A stretch of DNA of 21,833 nt from Clostridiales bacterium UBA1779. GTDB lineage: Bacteria > Bacillota > Clostridia > Oscillospirales > CAG-272. Below the pieces are notes generated by a model. The model saw only the letters and a list, made by a program, of their open reading frames with translations, did not search any database and was not told the DNA's origin. Below, piece by piece: positions 6,750 through 13,590 of the stretch (its first letter is position 1; the number at the start of each line of letters is the position of its first letter). The translations under genes and the position numbers were made by a program. The stretch lies in the NCBI GenBank assembly GCA_002314565.1, contig DCGL01000148.1, forward strand, positions 1 to 21,833. Reading direction: 5' to 3'.

Positions 6750-8578
6750 GAAGAATCCTTGCATACCTCGGTAAATACAAGGGAGAAATCAGCGTAACAC
6801 TTTCGGTAAAAGCACTGGCAACTCTGATTGAACTGGCTCTTCCTTACATAATGGGACTGATTATCGACTGCGTGGTCGGTACTCCGGACCCGGAAACGGT
6901 TTCGGAACTGAAAATTTCAATAGTCAACGGAATTGAGGCCCTGCTTGTAAAGACGATGGCAAGGTTTTCGGACTCCATCCCCGGCACAACGGTGAAAACC
7001 GTTGAAATCGTCGTCTGGGCACTGATTATGATAATCTGTGCCGGACTCGGAGTTCTCGGAAACGTCTGGGCAAACAGACGCACGTCCCTCGTGGCGAGAA
7101 ACGTTTCCGAAGACTGCCGAAACGACCTCTTCGTCAGAACGATGTGGCTGTCCCCGGCACAGACCGACGCTTTTACGGTTCCGTCACTTGAATCGAGACT
7201 TACCACCGATACCTACAACATTCACAGCTTCATAAATACCACTCAGAGAATGGGTATTCGTGCTCCCGTTCTGCTTTTCGGAGGTCTTGCCATCACCGCA
7301 CTTCAGGACTGGCGCCTGACGCTTATCATGGTTGCCGTTCTGCCGCTGATTTTCATTGCGGTTTTCTTTCTGACGGCAAAAGGTCTTCCGCTGTACACGA
7401 GAGTTCAGAAGGCGGTTGACGGTATGATACGCGTCGTCCGCGAGGATGCCGAGGGCATACGCGTAATCAAGGCCCTGTCGAAGAAAAAATACGAGTTCCG
7501 CCGCTATGACGAAGAAAACGTAAGGCTTGCTGCGATTGAAAGAAAGACCAACATACTGATGTCCTCCGCCAATCCCGCGATGACCTTCTTTATGAACCTC
7601 GGCCTCGTTGCGGTCGTTATGCTCGGGGCCGTCTTCGTTAACCGCGGTGTTTCAACCTCCGGCAATATCATCTCGTTTATTCAGTATTTTACGATGATTT
7701 CCGGCGCCATGATGGCGGTAACGAGACTTTTTGTTATGTGGTCAAAGGCTTCGGCAAGTGCCCGGCGTATAACCGAAGTGCTTGAGACGAAAGCAGGATT
7801 GCCCGTGGCATCCGAAGAGGAATTCCCGGCAAGAAAAGAGGAGTCCGGCATCGTTTTTGATGACGTCAGCTTTTCGTATACCGGAAAGGCGAACGTCCTT
7901 GAAAATATTTCGTTTTCGGTGAAAAAAGGGCAGAAGCTCGGGGTAATCGGGGCAACGGGCTCCGGAAAAACGACGCTGACGGCTCTTATGATGCGCTTTT
8001 ACGACGTGAGCCGAGGCTCTGTCAGAATTGACGGACGCGACGTGCGCACCATCCCCGAAGAAGAGCTGCACTCAATGTTCGGTGTCGCTATGCAGAACGA
8101 TTTCATTGCGGCCGATACGATTGAGGAGAACATCATTTTCGGTCGCAATCTAACCCATGAGGACGCGGTCCGCGCCGCGAAAATCGCACAGGCAAACGAA
8201 TTCATCGAAACGCTCGATGAAAAATATCAGTACAGCCTGACTTCAAAGGGAACGAACGTGTCCGGAGGTCAGCGCCAGAGAATTCTCATTTCCCGCGCCA
8301 TAGCGGGATCTCCGCAGATACTCATACTCGACGATTCGAGCTCCGCCCTCGACTACAGGACGGACTCGCTGCTCAGACGCGCGATTGCGGAAGAAATGAA
8401 GGGCGTCACGACGGTGACGGTTGCGCAGCGTGTGAGCTCCGTTATGTCAAGCGACGTGATTATCGTGCTTGACGAGGGAAAAATCATCGGTCTCGGCACT
8501 CACGAGCAGCTGATGGAAAGCTGCCCCGTATACAGGGAAATCAGCGATTCACAGATGGGAGGTGCTTTCCTTGAATAA
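6746..8578 (+). CDS. Heterodimeric ABC exporter, half with degenerate ATP site
   Basis: This 610-residue protein has an N-terminal six-helix exporter domain (about 15-330) fused to an ATPase domain (about 350-605). Walker A is GATGSGKT at 402-409 and the signature VSGGQRQR at 505-512 is canonical. The catalytic Glu after Walker B is Asp (ILDDS, D530) and the switch His is Gln (AQR, Q561). These two changes mark the non-hydrolysing subunit of heterodimeric exporters such as BmrC, LmrC and TM287. The start overlaps the MarR stop by four bases, which implies coupling. The partner gene follows with an eight-base overlap. The dimer is expected to export drugs, peptides or lipids across the membrane; the substrate is unknown. 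Confidence 0.92.
   Translation: MRRILAYLGKYKGEISVTLSVKALATLIELALPYIMGLIIDCVVGTPDPETVSELKISIVNGIEALLVKTMARFSDSIPGTTVKTVEIVVWALIMIICAGLGVLGNVWANRRTSLVARNVSEDCRNDLFVRTMWLSPAQTDAFTVPSLESRLTTDTYNIHSFINTTQRMGIRAPVLLFGGLAITALQDWRLTLIMVAVLPLIFIAVFFLTAKGLPLYTRVQKAVDGMIRVVREDAEGIRVIKALSKKKYEFRRYDEENVRLAAIERKTNILMSSANPAMTFFMNLGLVAVVMLGAVFVNRGVSTSGNIISFIQYFTMISGAMMAVTRLFVMWSKASASARRITEVLETKAGLPVASEEEFPARKEESGIVFDDVSFSYTGKANVLENISFSVKKGQKLGVIGATGSGKTTLTALMMRFYDVSRGSVRIDGRDVRTIPEEELHSMFGVAMQNDFIAADTIEENIIFGRNLTHEDAVRAAKIAQANEFIETLDEKYQYSLTSKGTNVSGGQRQRILISRAIAGSPQILILDDSSSALDYRTDSLLRRAIAEEMKGVTTVTVAQRVSSVMSSDVIIVLDEGKIIGLGTHEQLMESCPVYREISDSQMGGAFLE
8558..8563 (+). promoter_or_regulatory. Ribosome binding site that fixes a TTG start for the second ABC half
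   Basis: GGAGGT lies within the 3' end of the preceding gene, seven bases before TTG at 8571. A GTG at 8562 is in the same frame but overlaps this site, so it could not use it. The TTG is the better start. Confidence 0.75.
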
Positions 8579-10442
8579 GGGCGGAATGGGCGGCATGGCC
8601 GGGGGCATTCTTTCGAACCCGCGCCAGCAGAACAACCCGAACAATATCAAATCCGGGAAAAAGCTTGACCCGAAAACCCGCAGGCGGGTGCTTTTAAGGC
8701 TCGGAAAATACCTTTTCAGATATAAATGGACCCTGCTTCTCGGCTTTGTGCTGATGCTGAGCTCGAATATTCTCGGTCTCTGGGGACCCAAGCTGTCGGG
8801 CCAGGCGATAAACGCAATCAAGTTCGGCCGCGGAGCTGTCGATTTCGATACCGTTTATGCAAAAGTCGCATTGATGGCGGTCTGCTATCTCGGTTCGGCG
8901 CTGCTTTCGTTTGCGCTTGCCGTCACACTTGTAATTCTCGGTAAAAAAATCACGTACGCACTGCGCAGAGATCTTTTCAACCATCTCATAACCCTGCCTG
9001 TCGGCTATTTTGACACACATCAGACGGGCGATATTATCAGCCATATTTCCTATGACGTAGATACGGTCAACACATCTCTGTCTCACGATCTGCTTCAGAT
9101 CTGCGCAAGCATAGTCACGGTATTCGGAAGCCTTTATCTGATGGCAACGATATCTCCGCTTCTGCTCATAGTATTTGCCGTAACAGTCCCGATTTCGCTT
9201 CTGCAGACGAAGAACCGAACGACGAAGATAAGGCCCCTGTTCCGCCTTCGTTCACAGAAATTCGGTGAGCTCAACGGTTACGCCGAAGAAATGCTCTCCG
9301 GCCAGAAGACGATACGTGCATACGGACGGCAGAACGTAATAAACGGAAGATTTGCAGACCGAAACTGCGATGCCTGCAACGCATATTACAATGCCGATTA
9401 TCATGGGGCGACAATCGGACCCTCGGTGAACTTCATAAACAACCTGTCCCTGTCGCTTATCATCATGTTCGGCGGAATTTTCTATCTGTACTCGCAGAGC
9501 GGCAGCATCGCGCCCGCGTCGATTCTCTTTATCGAGCTCGGCGACCTGTCAAGCTTCGTTCAGTATTCAAGAAAATTCTCGGGTCCCATAAACGAATTCG
9601 CAAATATACTTGCGGACCTTCAGTCGGCTCTCTCCGCCGCAGAGCGAATTTTCAACATTCTTGACGAAGAGCCGGAGCCCAAAGATGACGACGATGCGGA
9701 AATCGTAACCAAGGCCGACGGACGCGTCGATTTTGAAAACGTAAAATTCGGCTATCTTCCCGAAAAGACGATTATTCAGAATCTGTCACTGAACGTAAAA
9801 AAAGGACAGACTATCGCAATAGTCGGTCCTACGGGAGCCGGAAAAACGACGATTATCAACCTCCTTATGCGTTTCTACGACATAAACAATGGGAAAATCT
9901 CGCTTGACGGCACGGATATCAGACATATAACGAGGGATTCGCTTCGCGCATCCTTCACGATGGTTCTTCAGGATACCTGGCTCTTCGGGGGCACCGTTGC
10001 CGAGAACATCGCGTACGGCCGCGAAGGCGCGACGATGGATGAAATCGTCGCCGCAGCAAAAGCCGCCAAGATCGACGGCTTCATACGCTCGCTTCCGGAA
10101 GGCTATAACACAGTCATGACGGACAACGGCGTCAGCATTTCCAAAGGTCAGAAGCAGCTCATCACTATCGCCCGCGCGATGCTTGCCGATTCGCCGATTC
10201 TCATTCTCGACGAAGCAACCTCGAACGTTGACTCGATGACCGAGCAGCGCATTCAGGAAGCCATGCTGAAGCTGATGCAGGGCCGCACCTGCTTCGTCAT
10301 TGCCCATCGCCTCTCCACCATTCAGAACGCCGACCTCATTCTCGTCGTTCAGAAGGGCAACGTCACCGAGAGCGGCACGCACAACGAACTGATGCGCGCC
10401 GGCGGCTTCTATGCCTCGCTTTACAACTCACAGTTTTCATAA
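8571..10442 (+). CDS. Heterodimeric ABC exporter, half with consensus catalytic residues
   Basis: From the TTG at 8571 this is 623 residues. A Gly/Met/Asn-rich N-terminus (KGGMGGMAGG), common in such exporters, precedes a six-helix membrane domain (about 45-345) and an ATPase domain (about 385-620). Walker A is GPTGAGKT at 419-426, Walker B ILILDE has the catalytic Glu at 548, and the switch His is 579. The signature is SKGQ (524-527) instead of SGGQ. In the dimer this altered signature faces the degenerate Walker site of the first half, while its intact Walker site faces the intact signature of the partner. One composite site is thus consensus and one degenerate, as in BmrCD, LmrCD and TM287/288. 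The operon ends just after this gene at a terminator. Confidence 0.92.
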   Translation: MNKGGMGGMAGGILSNPRQQNNPNNIKSGKKLDPKTRRRVLLRLGKYLFRYKWTLLLGFVLMLSSNILGLWGPKLSGQAINAIKFGRGAVDFDTVYAKVALMAVCYLGSALLSFALAVTLVILGKKITYALRRDLFNHLITLPVGYFDTHQTGDIISHISYDVDTVNTSLSHDLLQICASIVTVFGSLYLMATISPLLLIVFAVTVPISLLQTKNRTTKIRPLFRLRSQKFGELNGYAEEMLSGQKTIRAYGRQNVINGRFADRNCDACNAYYNADYHGATIGPSVNFINNLSLSLIIMFGGIFYLYSQSGSIAPASILFIELGDLSSFVQYSRKFSGPINEFANILADLQSALSAAERIFNILDEEPEPKDDDDAEIVTKADGRVDFENVKFGYLPEKTIIQNLSLNVKKGQTIAIVGPTGAGKTTIINLLMRFYDINNGKISLDGTDIRHITRDSLRASFTMVLQDTWLFGGTVAENIAYGREGATMDEIVAAAKAAKIDGFIRSLPEGYNTVMTDNGVSISKGQKQLITIARAMLADSPILILDEATSNVDSMTEQRIQEAMLKLMQGRTCFVIAHRLSTIQNADLILVVQKGNVTESGTHNELMRAGGFYASLYNSQFS

Positions 10443-10471
10443 AAAAACAGAGGCCCCGGCCTCTGTTTTTT
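10441..10471. terminator. Bidirectional intrinsic terminator between convergent genes
   Basis: CAGAGGC and GCCTCTG form a seven-base GC-rich stem with a four-base loop (10448-10465). It is followed by six T on the plus strand and preceded by seven A, so it can stop transcripts from both directions. It ends the exporter operon directly after its TAA and can serve the leftward oxidoreductase transcript after that has passed the palindromic element. Confidence 0.9.
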
Positions 10472-10475
10472 GGGG

Positions 10476-10620
10476 GATGACAAGGGACCATCCGACTTTC
10501 GTCGGGTTCTTTTGTCATCTTTCTTTGCGCAATTTCGCGCTTCCGTGCGGGCTTGGTTCTGTGAGAACCAAACCCGCCCGAAAGCTACTTTAGATGACAA
10601 AAGAACCGACCCTTGTCATC
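10476..10620. repeat. 145-bp imperfect palindromic element, MITE-like
   Basis: The outer ends are GATGACAAGGG (10476-10486) and its exact complement CCCTTGTCATC (10610-10620). A second pair, GGTTCTTTTGTCATCT (10505-10520) and AGATGACAAAAGAACC (10592-10607), lies inside. The centre is a 14-base stem with one mismatch (10547-10577) and a three-base loop. The motif GATGACAA thus occurs four times in alternating orientation, so alternative hairpins can form. There is no open reading frame of note. The right end abuts the TAA of the oxidoreductase gene with no spacer. It resembles a non-autonomous, palindrome-type repeat; mobility is inferred from structure only. Confidence 0.75.
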
Positions 10621-12492
10621 TTAATCTATATCACACGAATATACGTGAATCTTCGGGCAGTTCCAGGCCTCGCCGAAGCGGATGCTTACGCGGCGGGCGC
10701 TACGGCCGAGCGGAATGCGGACGAGGGAATTGTGGTTTTTGTCGGTTTCAAAAATCTTTTCGCCGTCAGCGTAAACTTCAAAGCTCTTGACGAGGGTGGC
10801 GGCGACGTTTACGGGTCTGAAATCGAGACCCTTTGAGGAATGCTGGGCAAACACGCGGATTTTCTTGTTGACCGAGATTGATTCGCGTGAAAAGTCCGGG
10901 TCGAAGTACAGACGAAGGCTGTTGAGCTCCTTCTCTGTACCGAAATCAAAGCTGAGCTCTGAACCCGGGGCAAGCTCGATGAAATTCTGCTCGTCGTTGA
11001 GTCCGGGACGCTCTTCGCCGTTGAAGAGAACGGCCTTGTCGCAGTCTGAAATATTCAGGGCGGCTTTGCGGCTGATTTCGGGAATTTCTCTTACCTGACC
11101 GGGAAGCCAGCAGCCGGCATCCTTGAGCTTTTTCTGAAGTTCGGCGATTTTGTTGAGATAAACTGTGTGCGGGGTTTCATTTTCATTGACACAGATGGAT
11201 GCTGCGGTTCCCATAGCCTGGCCGAGAAGTGCGCAGGTTGCCATAACACGGGTTGAGGAAAGGGCGGCATGCGTTGCGGACAGGTTTCTTCCTGCAAAGA
11301 ACATATTCGTTACGTCCTGAGTGTAAAGAACGCGGTAGGGAATTCCGTAGGGTGAGGGAGCCGGATAAAGCTTTGAGGCCGGAGCATCGCTTTCATAAGA
11401 GCGGAAGCCTGCGGGGTTGTGGTCGTCCATCGGCCAGCCTCCGAAGGCGATGATGTCGTCGAATTTTCCGCCGGCTTCGATGTCGTTCTGGGTCAGAACG
11501 TACTCACCGATATAGCGGCGGGACTCTCTCTTGCCGGGCAGTATTCCTACCCAGGCGAGTTCCCAGTTGTCAGCACCGTGGTCGGCCTGATTTTTGATAT
11601 GATCCCAGATACCGTAGGCGATTTTCAGCAGCTCGTCGCGCATTTCTTCAGCGTCGTAAATGCTGTTTCTGTCTCCGCCCATTTCAATCCACCAGAAGTT
11701 GGTTTCGCTGGTGCCGAGCTTGTGCGGGCGGTTCATGGACGTGACGGTGGCGATCTTCTGGTCGGAAATGCTGATATCCGATCTTGCCATCGGGGTGTCA
11801 TTGATGGGAGGATTGAAATCGTCGTCGGATTTGAACTCGTAGGCCCATTCCGGACGTATATATTTTACCGGGTGGTCGGTCTCAACTGCCTGAATCATAC
11901 AGGACATGCCCATGGTCTTCCTGTCTGCCAGCTCGTGACCCATGGCCTCGTCGTATTCGTTGCGGGCTTCGCGTCCGACTCTCCATTTTGCTCCGGAAAG
12001 CGTTGCGAGAATCGAGTCGCCCGAGCAGTCGGCGAAATATTTCGCCTTGACAGTGTGCCAGGTATAGGTGGTCAACTGCCAGCCGGTTACGCTGACTATC
12101 GTGCTGATGTTTCCGCTCTTTGTCACTGCTGCGTCACAGCAGCTGCAGTTGAGAAGGAGTTCAATATTCTTCTCATTTTTGACCTTTTCCCACATAACTG
12201 TGTCCCAGTTGGAGTAGCAGAGCGTGGGATTGCGGTAGATATTTTCTTCTTCAAGCTCTGAAAGGATTCCCGTTTCGCGGTTGCGAAGACCCTTTGCCCC
12301 GCGGACCCACATACGGATTTCGCTGGAGGCATTGCCTCCGAGCATGGGTCTGTCCTGCATAAGAACGACGCGCGTGCCGTTTCTTGCTGCGGCAACTGCT
12401 GCGCAGAGACCGGTAAGGCCTCCGCCTATGATACAAAGATCGGTTTCATGAACGATACGGCGCATTTTGTCGGTAATGATGGTATCTGCCAT
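10621..12492 (-). CDS. FAD-dependent oxidoreductase (FAD_oxidored-like) with C-terminal beta domain
   Basis: This encodes 623 residues. A Rossmann fold at about 18-50 shows IIGGGLTGLCAA (21-32) and an acidic-turn region followed by MLGGNASSEIRMWVRGA, the hallmark of this FAD-binding group. Conserved FAD contacts recur near the end of the enzyme part (NMFFAGRNLSATHAALSSTRVMATCALLGQ). The last 150 or so residues are beta-rich and may be a discoidin-like domain. No signal peptide or membrane segment is present, so it is cytoplasmic. The ATG at 12492 has AAAGGA about 10 bases upstream; an ATG at 12585 would run through an intergenic hairpin. It follows the aldolase gene by 93 bases. The substrate is unknown; related proteins are often encoded near carbohydrate genes. 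Confidence 0.82.
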   Translation of the reverse strand: MADTIITDKMRRIVHETDLCIIGGGLTGLCAAVAAARNGTRVVLMQDRPMLGGNASSEIRMWVRGAKGLRNRETGILSELEEENIYRNPTLCYSNWDTVMWEKVKNEKNIELLLNCSCCDAAVTKSGNISTIVSVTGWQLTTYTWHTVKAKYFADCSGDSILATLSGAKWRVGREARNEYDEAMGHELADRKTMGMSCMIQAVETDHPVKYIRPEWAYEFKSDDDFNPPINDTPMARSDISISDQKIATVTSMNRPHKLGTSETNFWWIEMGGDRNSIYDAEEMRDELLKIAYGIWDHIKNQADHGADNWELAWVGILPGKRESRRYIGEYVLTQNDIEAGGKFDDIIAFGGWPMDDHNPAGFRSYESDAPASKLYPAPSPYGIPYRVLYTQDVTNMFFAGRNLSATHAALSSTRVMATCALLGQAMGTAASICVNENETPHTVYLNKIAELQKKLKDAGCWLPGQVREIPEISRKAALNISDCDKAVLFNGEERPGLNDEQNFIELAPGSELSFDFGTEKELNSLRLYFDPDFSRESISVNKKIRVFAQHSSKGLDFRPVNVAATLVKSFEVYADGEKIFETDKNHNSLVRIPLGRSARRVSIRFGEAWNCPKIHVYSCDID

Positions 12493-12534
12493 AATATTCA
12501 GTTCCTTTCGCAAATAGATATATTTAAAATTCCG

Positions 12535-12573
12535 AAAAACGCCGGATACCGTTCTTTTTGAGGGGTACCCGGC
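12535..12573 (-). terminator. Hairpin with short T run between aldolase and oxidoreductase genes
   Basis: On the minus strand GCCGGGTACC and GGTATCCGGC pair with one G-T contact around a 13-base loop and are followed by GTTTTT. It lies shortly after the aldolase stop. The T run is short, so it may terminate only part of the transcripts and lower expression of the oxidoreductase gene. No clear separate promoter is seen after it. Confidence 0.55.
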
Positions 12574-12585
12574 ATCTGTATTCAA

Positions 12586-13446
12586 TCAGGCGCGGTTCAT
12601 GCTTCCGCAGACTGAAATTCTGTACTTAACCTGTTCGGCAACTGCTGCCATGGCGGGCTTGCCGTACTTCTTGGGGTCGAAGGCTTCGGCGTCTTCGGCG
12701 AGGAACTTGCGTTCTGCGGCGGTATATGCCTGACGAAGCTCCGTTGCGAAGTTAACCTTGCAGATTCCGCGGGCTACGCACTCCTGAACCTGTTCTGATG
12801 TAAGACCTGAAGCACCGTGCAGAACGAGAGGGATTGAGCAGCCGTCTTTTTCGAGCTGTTCGCGAATTTCGGAAAGTCTCTTTACGTCGAGTACGGGAAT
12901 GCCCTTGTAAATACCGTGAGCGGTTCCGATGGCAACGGCAAGTGAAGAAATGCCTGTGCGGCGTACGAATTCGCTGGCTTCTGCGGGAATCGTGTAAATG
13001 TCGCCGTTGGCAACGAGATCGTCTTCTTTTCCCCCGACACGGCCGAGTTCGGCTTCAACGGGAATTCCAAGCCTGTCGCAATATTCGACAACACCGCGGA
13101 CGAGTGAGATATTGTTTTCAAACTGTTCGTGGCTTCCGTCAATCATAATTGAGGAATATCCGCAGTCGGCGGCGCGCAGAGCAAGCTCGCGGCTGTCGCC
13201 GTGGTCAAGATGGCAGGCAACGGGAACGCTGACGGCATTTGCGGCGGCGTAGGCGATTGCGCGGTACATCTCGGTTGATGCATATTTAACGGTGGAAGGG
13301 GTGGTCTGCAGAATGCAGGGAGCATGGCATTCTTCGGCAGTCTTAACGATGGCGAGAGCCATTTCCATATTCTCAAAATTGAAAGCTCCTACGGCGTAGC
13401 CGCCTTTCTGAGCATCAAGCAGCATTTTTTTGGTGTCGATATACAT
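12586..13446 (-). CDS. Class II ketose-bisphosphate aldolase (tagatose/fructose-bisphosphate type)
   Basis: This 286-residue TIM-barrel enzyme reversibly splits a ketose-1,6-bisphosphate into dihydroxyacetone phosphate and glyceraldehyde-3-phosphate using a divalent metal. The catalytic Asp81 lies in HLDHGDS, and the metal ligands are His82, His177 (GTAHGIY) and His210 (LHGASG). The motifs IDGSH, VEAELGRVGG, SLAVAIGTAHG and the C-terminal ISVCGSMNR follow GatY/KbaY more closely than the B. subtilis FbaA pattern, so tagatose- or general ketose-bisphosphate aldolase is favoured. Sequence alone does not fix the substrate. It is the first gene of a two-gene unit with the oxidoreductase and has its own perfect promoter. 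GGAAAGAGGA just before the ATG serves as the ribosome binding site. Confidence 0.88.
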   Translation of the reverse strand: MYIDTKKMLLDAQKGGYAVGAFNFENMEMALAIVKTAEECHAPCILQTTPSTVKYASTEMYRAIAYAAANAVSVPVACHLDHGDSRELALRAADCGYSSIMIDGSHEQFENNISLVRGVVEYCDRLGIPVEAELGRVGGKEDDLVANGDIYTIPAEASEFVRRTGISSLAVAIGTAHGIYKGIPVLDVKRLSEIREQLEKDGCSIPLVLHGASGLTSEQVQECVARGICKVNFATELRQAYTAAERKFLAEDAEAFDPKKYGKPAMAAVAEQVKYRISVCGSMNRA

Positions 13447-13477
13447 TTCTGTCCTCTTTCCATATTCTTTTTTAACG

Positions 13478-13492
13478 GTAATATTATATTAC
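13478..13492. promoter_or_regulatory. Palindrome overlapping the aldolase -10 box
   Basis: GTAATATTATATTAC is a perfect palindrome around one central base and covers the whole -10 hexamer. It may be an operator. AT-rich palindromes can arise by chance around a TATAAT box, so this is tentative. Confidence 0.35.
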
Positions 13493-13511
13493 TACATTCA
13501 GTTTATGTCAA
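13483..13511 (-). promoter_or_regulatory. Perfect consensus promoter of the aldolase-oxidoreductase unit
   Basis: On the minus strand TTGACA (13506-13511), a 17-base spacer and TATAAT (13483-13488) match the sigma-A consensus exactly. Transcription should start near 13476, giving a leader of about 30 bases before the aldolase ATG. Confidence 0.9.
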
Positions 13512-13529
13512 TGGAAAATAATAAAGAGA

Positions 13530-13590
13530 GCCTCATCCGTCAATTTTCGCTGACGCGAAAATCGCCACCTTCCCCCGTGGGGAAGGCAAG
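13530..13590. repeat. Double-hairpin dispersed repeat overlapping the 3' end of the GH13 gene
   Basis: The segment starts CCTCATCCGTCA, contains the perfect hairpin ATTTTCGC-TGAC-GCGAAAAT (13543-13562), then CCACCTTCCCC with the perfect hairpin CCTTCCCC-CGT-GGGGAAGG (13568-13586). The pattern of CCTCATCCGTCA, a variable hairpin, GCCACCTTCCCC and GGGGAAGG matches, from memory, a repeat found in many copies in gut Clostridia genomes. The GH13 reading frame runs through it and stops within it. It has no T run, so it is not an obvious terminator. Confidence 0.75.

Noticed and set aside
9786..10382. A 198-codon minus-strand frame
   Set aside because: It is antisense to the ATPase domain of the second exporter half, with no domain of its own.
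11419..12261. A 280-codon open frame on the plus strand
   Set aside because: It is entirely antisense to the FAD oxidoreductase, which has clear motifs; the frame shows no recognisable domain and no ribosome binding site.
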